Shown here piece by piece: positions 5,849-8,135 of a stretch of 8,135 nt of DNA (the first letter of the stretch is position 1; each line of letters begins with the position of its first letter). Under the pieces are notes generated by a model. The model saw only the letters and a program-made list of their open reading frames with translations. It did not search any database and had not been told where the DNA came from. Position numbers and translations under genes: made by a program. Origin of the DNA: Thermotoga sp. (GTDB taxonomy: Bacteria > Thermotogota > Thermotogae > B3-G13); the NCBI GenBank assembly GCA_003641555.1, contig QNAT01000038.1:1-8135 (forward strand). Direction: 5' to 3'.

Positions 5849-5931
5849 AAATTACCACAGAGCACGGAGGAAATCTTACATCGAGTTATGTGAGTTCTAA
5901 CTCGTTAAACTCTTTACCTCTGCGGTTAAAT
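5849..5931. repeat. Imperfect inverted-repeat element with CACAGAG/CTCTGCGG ends
   Basis: The outer arms AAATTACCACAGAG (5849-5862) and the complement of 5918-5931 match at 10 of 14 positions. Inside is a perfect 7-bp stem, CGAGTTA (5882-5888) with TAACTCG (5898-5904), around a 9-base loop. Sequences beginning ACCACAGAG...CGGAGG and ending CTCTGCGGTTAAAT are a recurring intergenic repeat type in many bacterial genomes (from memory). It ends 10 bases before the ribosome binding site of the ADP-ribosylglycohydrolase, so it occupies the place of its promoter and leader. Confidence 0.6.
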
Positions 5932-5955
5932 AATTGAAAAGGAGTTGTTTGAACG

Positions 5956-6954
5956 ATGCTAAAGGCCATAGAGAAAGCCCTCGAAGCATTTGCAGTCGGG
6001 GATGCCTTGGGGATGCCGACCGAATTTCTGACGAGAAGACAAATCCATGCGAAGGTCGGAGAGGTAAAGACATTGCTCGATCCGAAAGAGATCTCTCCGA
6101 TTCACAAAGAACTTGAAAAGGGTAGAATAACCGATGATACCGAGCAGATGTTATATCTGATAGAGGCGTATTATAGGGCAGGAAGAGTGAATGAAACCAT
6201 AACAGGAAATGCCCTTATAAAATGGGTAGAAGAAACAGACGCAGATAAAAAAGGATATGTAGGGCCAGGTACGCTGAAAGCCTTGAAAATGATAAAGTCA
6301 GGCGGCGATATAAAAGAAGCAGGTAAAAGAGGAACGACCTGTGGCTCTGCGATGAGAGTAGGAGCGGTATCTCTCACCACACCGTTGGGGAATTATGAAG
6401 AGTTGAGAAGGCGCATATACGCATCCTCCTTGATAACTCATAACACGAATATAGCAATGGAGAGTGCAATGGCTGTAGGATATGCCTTGCATACTGCCAT
6501 GTTGAAAACATCTGTAGAAGATATCATGAGCAAATCTTTAGAGGGAGCAAGGATTGGAAGGGAGATGTCAACATTTGAATATGTTGGAGCAAGTACAGAA
6601 GAAAGGATCAAATACATTTGGGAAATGCATTCAAAGATAGATAAAAAGGAAGAATGGCTTGATTTTCTCTACAATGTTATTGGTTGTGGTATGGAAGCGA
6701 ATGAGGTTGTTCCCGTTTCGATGGGTATATTTTTCTTCTCCCCTGAAAACCCCTGGGGATGTATAAAAATGGGGGCTTCAATAGGAGGAGATACGGATAC
6801 CATAGCTGCTATTTCTGGTATCTTCTCTGCTTTATATATTCGTGGACATAATATTCCAGGAGATATATTGAAATATGTGTTGAAAATCAACTCTTTGGAC
6901 CTGCATGAGTATGCCAAAATGGCTTGCGATATGCAAAAGAAAGCCGATCTTTAG
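5956..6954 (+). CDS. ADP-ribosylglycohydrolase family protein (DraG/ARH-like)
   Basis: The gene encodes 332 residues of the dinuclear-metal ADP-ribosylglycohydrolase family, which removes ADP-ribose from protein side chains or hydrolyses related ADP-ribosyl compounds. Key motifs are GDALGMPTEF (15-24), the metal-binding TDDTEQ (59-64), TTCGSAMRVGAVSL in the middle, and GASIGGDTDTIAA (273-285) with the second metal-binding GGDTDT. All expected ligands are present, so it should be active. The length is normal for bacterial members (about 290-340). The ATG at 5956 is the first possible start because an in-frame TGA lies 6 bases upstream; GGAG is 11 bases before it. No mono-ADP-ribosyltransferase or toxin gene is recognisable nearby, so the substrate is unknown. 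It converges on the next minus-strand gene with only 11 bases between stops. Confidence 0.93.
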   Translation: MLKAIEKALEAFAVGDALGMPTEFLTRRQIHAKVGEVKTLLDPKEISPIHKELEKGRITDDTEQMLYLIEAYYRAGRVNETITGNALIKWVEETDADKKGYVGPGTLKALKMIKSGGDIKEAGKRGTTCGSAMRVGAVSLTTPLGNYEELRRRIYASSLITHNTNIAMESAMAVGYALHTAMLKTSVEDIMSKSLEGARIGREMSTFEYVGASTEERIKYIWEMHSKIDKKEEWLDFLYNVIGCGMEANEVVPVSMGIFFFSPENPWGCIKMGASIGGDTDTIAAISGIFSALYIRGHNIPGDILKYVLKINSLDLHEYAKMACDMQKKADL

Positions 6955-6965
6955 AAAAGAAGGGA

Positions 6966-7235
6966 TTAGATATGTCGTTTCTTTCTTATACCATAAGAAG
7001 CAGGGATGAACCCCCAATCTGTTAGAAGATGACTCCAGGCCTCAAGAACACCTTTTTCTCCAAAAAGCGGTCTTATCATTGTTTCTATATAAACAGGTTC
7101 ATGTGTAACTTTGTGATAAGTGGATCTCAACTTGTGAGGTAATCCTGCACCATCCAGCAAGCGATGAATAACAGGATTGCCATTTATACCGAGAAATCTT
7201 TTAGACACCCTGAGGTGTTCCCTGAGATTCGCCAC
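6966..7235 (-). pseudogene. Unknown protein, 3' part of a probable frameshifted gene
   Basis: This 89-codon frame starts at a GTG and reads VANLREHLRVSKRFLGING through HRLLDGAGLPHKLRST to a C-terminus DWGFIPASYGIRKKRHI. I do not recognise a family; it is mostly helical and basic, with no signal or membrane segment. It overlaps the upstream frame by 35 bases in the +1 register. The upstream frame loses protein-like character exactly at the overlap (tail GESSGESQGTPQGV). Removing one G from the GGG at about 7244-7246 would fuse both into one helical protein of about 190 residues (HEKEKVVANLREHL across the joint). A GGGAG site 7 bases before the GTG means it could instead be a separately translated, coupled gene. 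Confidence 0.5.
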
Positions 7236-7542
7236 TACTTTCTCCCTTTTCGTGTAAAACCCCTTCGATAACCTTTACAACATCGAGGGATAATAAATTG
7301 CCGCTCTTCCAGAGATTTTCTATGATCTTCTTTGCATTTGACACCCACTCCTGATTCCATTCCCTTAAGTCAACGGATGTTCCTTCTTCCAATTCTTTCT
7401 TTGTTATTCCTAACACAACATCTGGTCTTGTATCACGCACCAACTCCAACAATCCTTTTAGGGCTTCTAAAGTAAAAAAGCGTGCACTATCATGTGTCCT
7501 TATCTTATCCTTCAACTCCATATTTTCTGGCAACCGAAACAT
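7201..7542 (-). pseudogene. Unknown protein, 5' part of a probable frameshifted gene
   Basis: The 113-codon frame reads MFRLPENMELKDKIRTHDSA, then FFTLEALKGLLELVRDTRPDVVLG and WNQEWVSNAKKIIENLWKSG. It is a plausible soluble, helical protein with no family I recognise. No ribosome binding site precedes the ATG at 7542. The only good site, GGTGGTGA, serves an ATG at 7555 in a different register, which reads MASDNVSVARKYGVEG before a stop, so a second +1 disruption near the 5' end is possible. The end of the frame runs into the following one (see 6966-7235). An intact ancestor or relatives in other genomes would settle the true reading frame. A promoter-like site lies about 220 bases upstream. 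Confidence 0.45.
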
Positions 7543-7555
7543 TGTCAGATGCCAT

Positions 7556-7757
7556 ATTCACCACCTTTCCAATGTAATAAGGGTTGTGCCTCAACATTTG
7601 ACATTTACTCCCCTGTCCTTGCTATGATAGTACGATATCATGACTTCTTACTTCATAAAAGCATAGCTTACACGAACATGTGCAAAGACTTTCTTCTCCA
7701 CAAGCATTACTTTTCAATAGTTCATCCGTAGAGATACAAATACTCCTTTGCAGCTAC
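7556..7757. other. Non-coding leader region of the frameshifted gene
   Basis: No gene is supported here. On the minus strand it contains the diverged repeat 7731-7680 and a perfect 6-bp hairpin ATGATA/TATCAT (about 7642-7625). It also contains GGGGAGTAAATGTC, reminiscent of an IS605-like right end, and finally the GGTGGTGA ribosome binding site ahead of 7555. A short frame reading LLKSNACGEESLCTCSCKL resembles a TnpB C-terminal tail but has no body. Confidence 0.4.
7680..7731 (-). repeat. Copy 2 of the 52-base structured sequence
   Basis: It aligns without gaps to 2002-1951, with 35 of 52 identities, and is more AT-rich than copy 1. Its translated frame (SNACGEESLCT) parallels SNARREGNLCT of copy 1. 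The stem that carries the GAAA loop in copy 1 is kept at 4 of 5 pairs here, two of them as G-U. It is interpreted as an older scar of the same mobile family. Confidence 0.5.
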
Positions 7758-7785
7758 ATTATACCACATTCTTAAGAAACAGCAA
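7758..7785 (-). promoter_or_regulatory. Candidate promoter upstream of the frameshifted gene
   Basis: On the minus strand a perfect TATAAT (7763-7758) is preceded, after 16 bases, by TTGCTG (7785-7780), which keeps only the TTG of the -35 consensus. It would transcribe the repeat copy and then the frameshifted gene. Confidence 0.35.
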
Positions 7786-7860
7786 TCAGTTTATCCTGAA
7801 ATCTCCACTTTTTGTAAAATGTCAATCCGTTTTTGATCCACCAATCTATGTTCATTTCTT

Positions 7861-7879
7861 TTGTCTTGATACAAGTCAA
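7861..7879. repeat. Short hairpin next to the large palindrome
   Basis: TTGTCTTG (7861-7868) and CAAGTCAA (7872-7879) pair at 7 of 8 positions around an ATA loop. It flanks the large palindromic element. Confidence 0.45.
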
Positions 7880-7900
7880 ACGAACCAAAGAAAAAATCAA

Positions 7901-8026
7901 GGCTAGTACGAAATTTGCTAAAATTCTTCGCAAAAATGTTAAAAATGATAAACTCACTTCGCTCAGACAGTATCATTTTCTTAACACATTTTTCCTCGAA
8001 TTCCTTAACGCAAATTTCGTAATGCC
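7901..8026. repeat. 126-base imperfect palindromic element
   Basis: Two arms of about 50-56 bases face each other around a centre at 7951-7970. The innermost nine bases are perfect (AAAATGATA with TATCATTTT). Further out, blocks AAAAATG, AATTC, TACGAAATTTGC and GGC on the left recur as complements on the right, with small indels between them. Transcribed, it would form a long hairpin. Overlapping frames on both strands here are by-products of the palindrome and are not annotated as genes. It is likely a MITE-like or REP-like repeat; no transposase is adjacent. Confidence 0.7.
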
Positions 8027-8078
8027 GACTTAAAGTCAAAACCCCAATGGGACAATTTCATCTTACACTATATATATT

Positions 8079-8135
8079 CCCATAACCGTAGGGACATGAC
8101 TTCAGTCTTGTCCGATGGGACGCAGTCCCATAACG
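8079..8135. repeat. Hairpin-rich repeat at the window edge
   Basis: CCCATAACCG (8079-8088) recurs as CCCATAACG (8127-8135), 48 bases later. Between them lie a hairpin GGACA-t-GACT/AGTC-t-TGTCC (8092-8113, 9 pairs with one T-T mismatch) and a second perfect 6-bp stem TGGGAC-GCA-GTCCCA (8116-8130). It may be the first unit of a tandem array that continues outside the window. Confidence 0.6.

Noticed and set aside
5882..5910. Rho-independent terminator after the voltage-sensor gene
   Set aside because: The 7-bp stem is followed by TTAAACTC, not a T-run, and it fits better as the inner part of an inverted-repeat element.
7240..7255. Programmed -1 slippage at an A-AAG-GGA heptamer
   Set aside because: The downstream frame is in the +1 register, which -1 slippage cannot reach; a one-base insertion explains it more simply.
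7492..7731. A 79-codon plus-strand frame with several Cys and His residues
   Set aside because: It overlaps the antisense frame, has no ribosome binding site, and its composition follows from the reverse complement of the leader region.
7791..8039. An 82-codon minus-strand frame and a 66-codon plus-strand frame over the same bases
   Set aside because: Both run through the 126-base palindrome, lack ribosome binding sites and resemble no family; a palindrome tends to open frames on both strands together.
8041..8135. CRISPR array
   Set aside because: Only one 9-10-base repeat pair is seen, with hairpins filling the interval; there is no regular repeat-spacer structure and no cas gene.

Overview
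The window looks like a chromosomal accessory or housekeeping mix from an AT-rich bacterium. Coding regions use AGA/AGG and ATA heavily, mix ATG starts with good GGAGG-type ribosome binding sites, and include an ECF-type transporter ATPase pair. This fits an anaerobic, possibly thermophilic lineage (Thermotogota-, Caldisericota- or Firmicutes-like). The placement is inference only, because no rRNA or other taxonomic marker is present.

Left block (1-1863, minus strand): a tight operon reads from a 56-codon two-helix membrane protein into an RsmC/YbxB-type methyltransferase, then EcfA1, then the first 80 codons of EcfA2, which leaves the window. The methyltransferase and ecfA1 overlap by 4 bases, and ecfA1 and ecfA2 overlap by 16. 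The membrane protein gene lacks a normal start codon. Its 5' end abuts what looks like the right end of an IS200/IS605-type (tnpB) element (about 1866-2129), followed by a non-coding stretch to 2328.

Middle block (2329-5085, minus strand): a three-gene operon with its own promoter encodes a PfkB-family 1-phosphofructokinase-like kinase, a stand-alone CBS-pair protein and the tRNA methylthiotransferase MtaB. A 34-base repeat occurs in inverted orientation on both sides of this operon (2290-2323 and 5171-5204).

Right block (5347-6954, plus strand): a 143-residue protein carries the hallmarks of a voltage-sensor domain (S2 charge-transfer motif, S3 Asp, S4). It has no pore, and its S4-like every-third-residue Arg/Lys pattern continues for about 52 residues. 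Next come a second IS605-like right-end scar, an inverted-repeat element and an ADP-ribosylglycohydrolase. Converging on it (6966-7555, minus strand) are two overlapping open frames of unknown function that look like one gene broken by a +1 frameshift.

Far right (7556-8135): no convincing gene. It holds a promoter-like site, a diverged relative of the 1951-2002 sequence, a 126-base imperfect palindrome, and a set of short hairpins with a direct repeat at the window edge. The window is unusually rich in small mobile-element scars and palindromic repeats, with no intact transposase.
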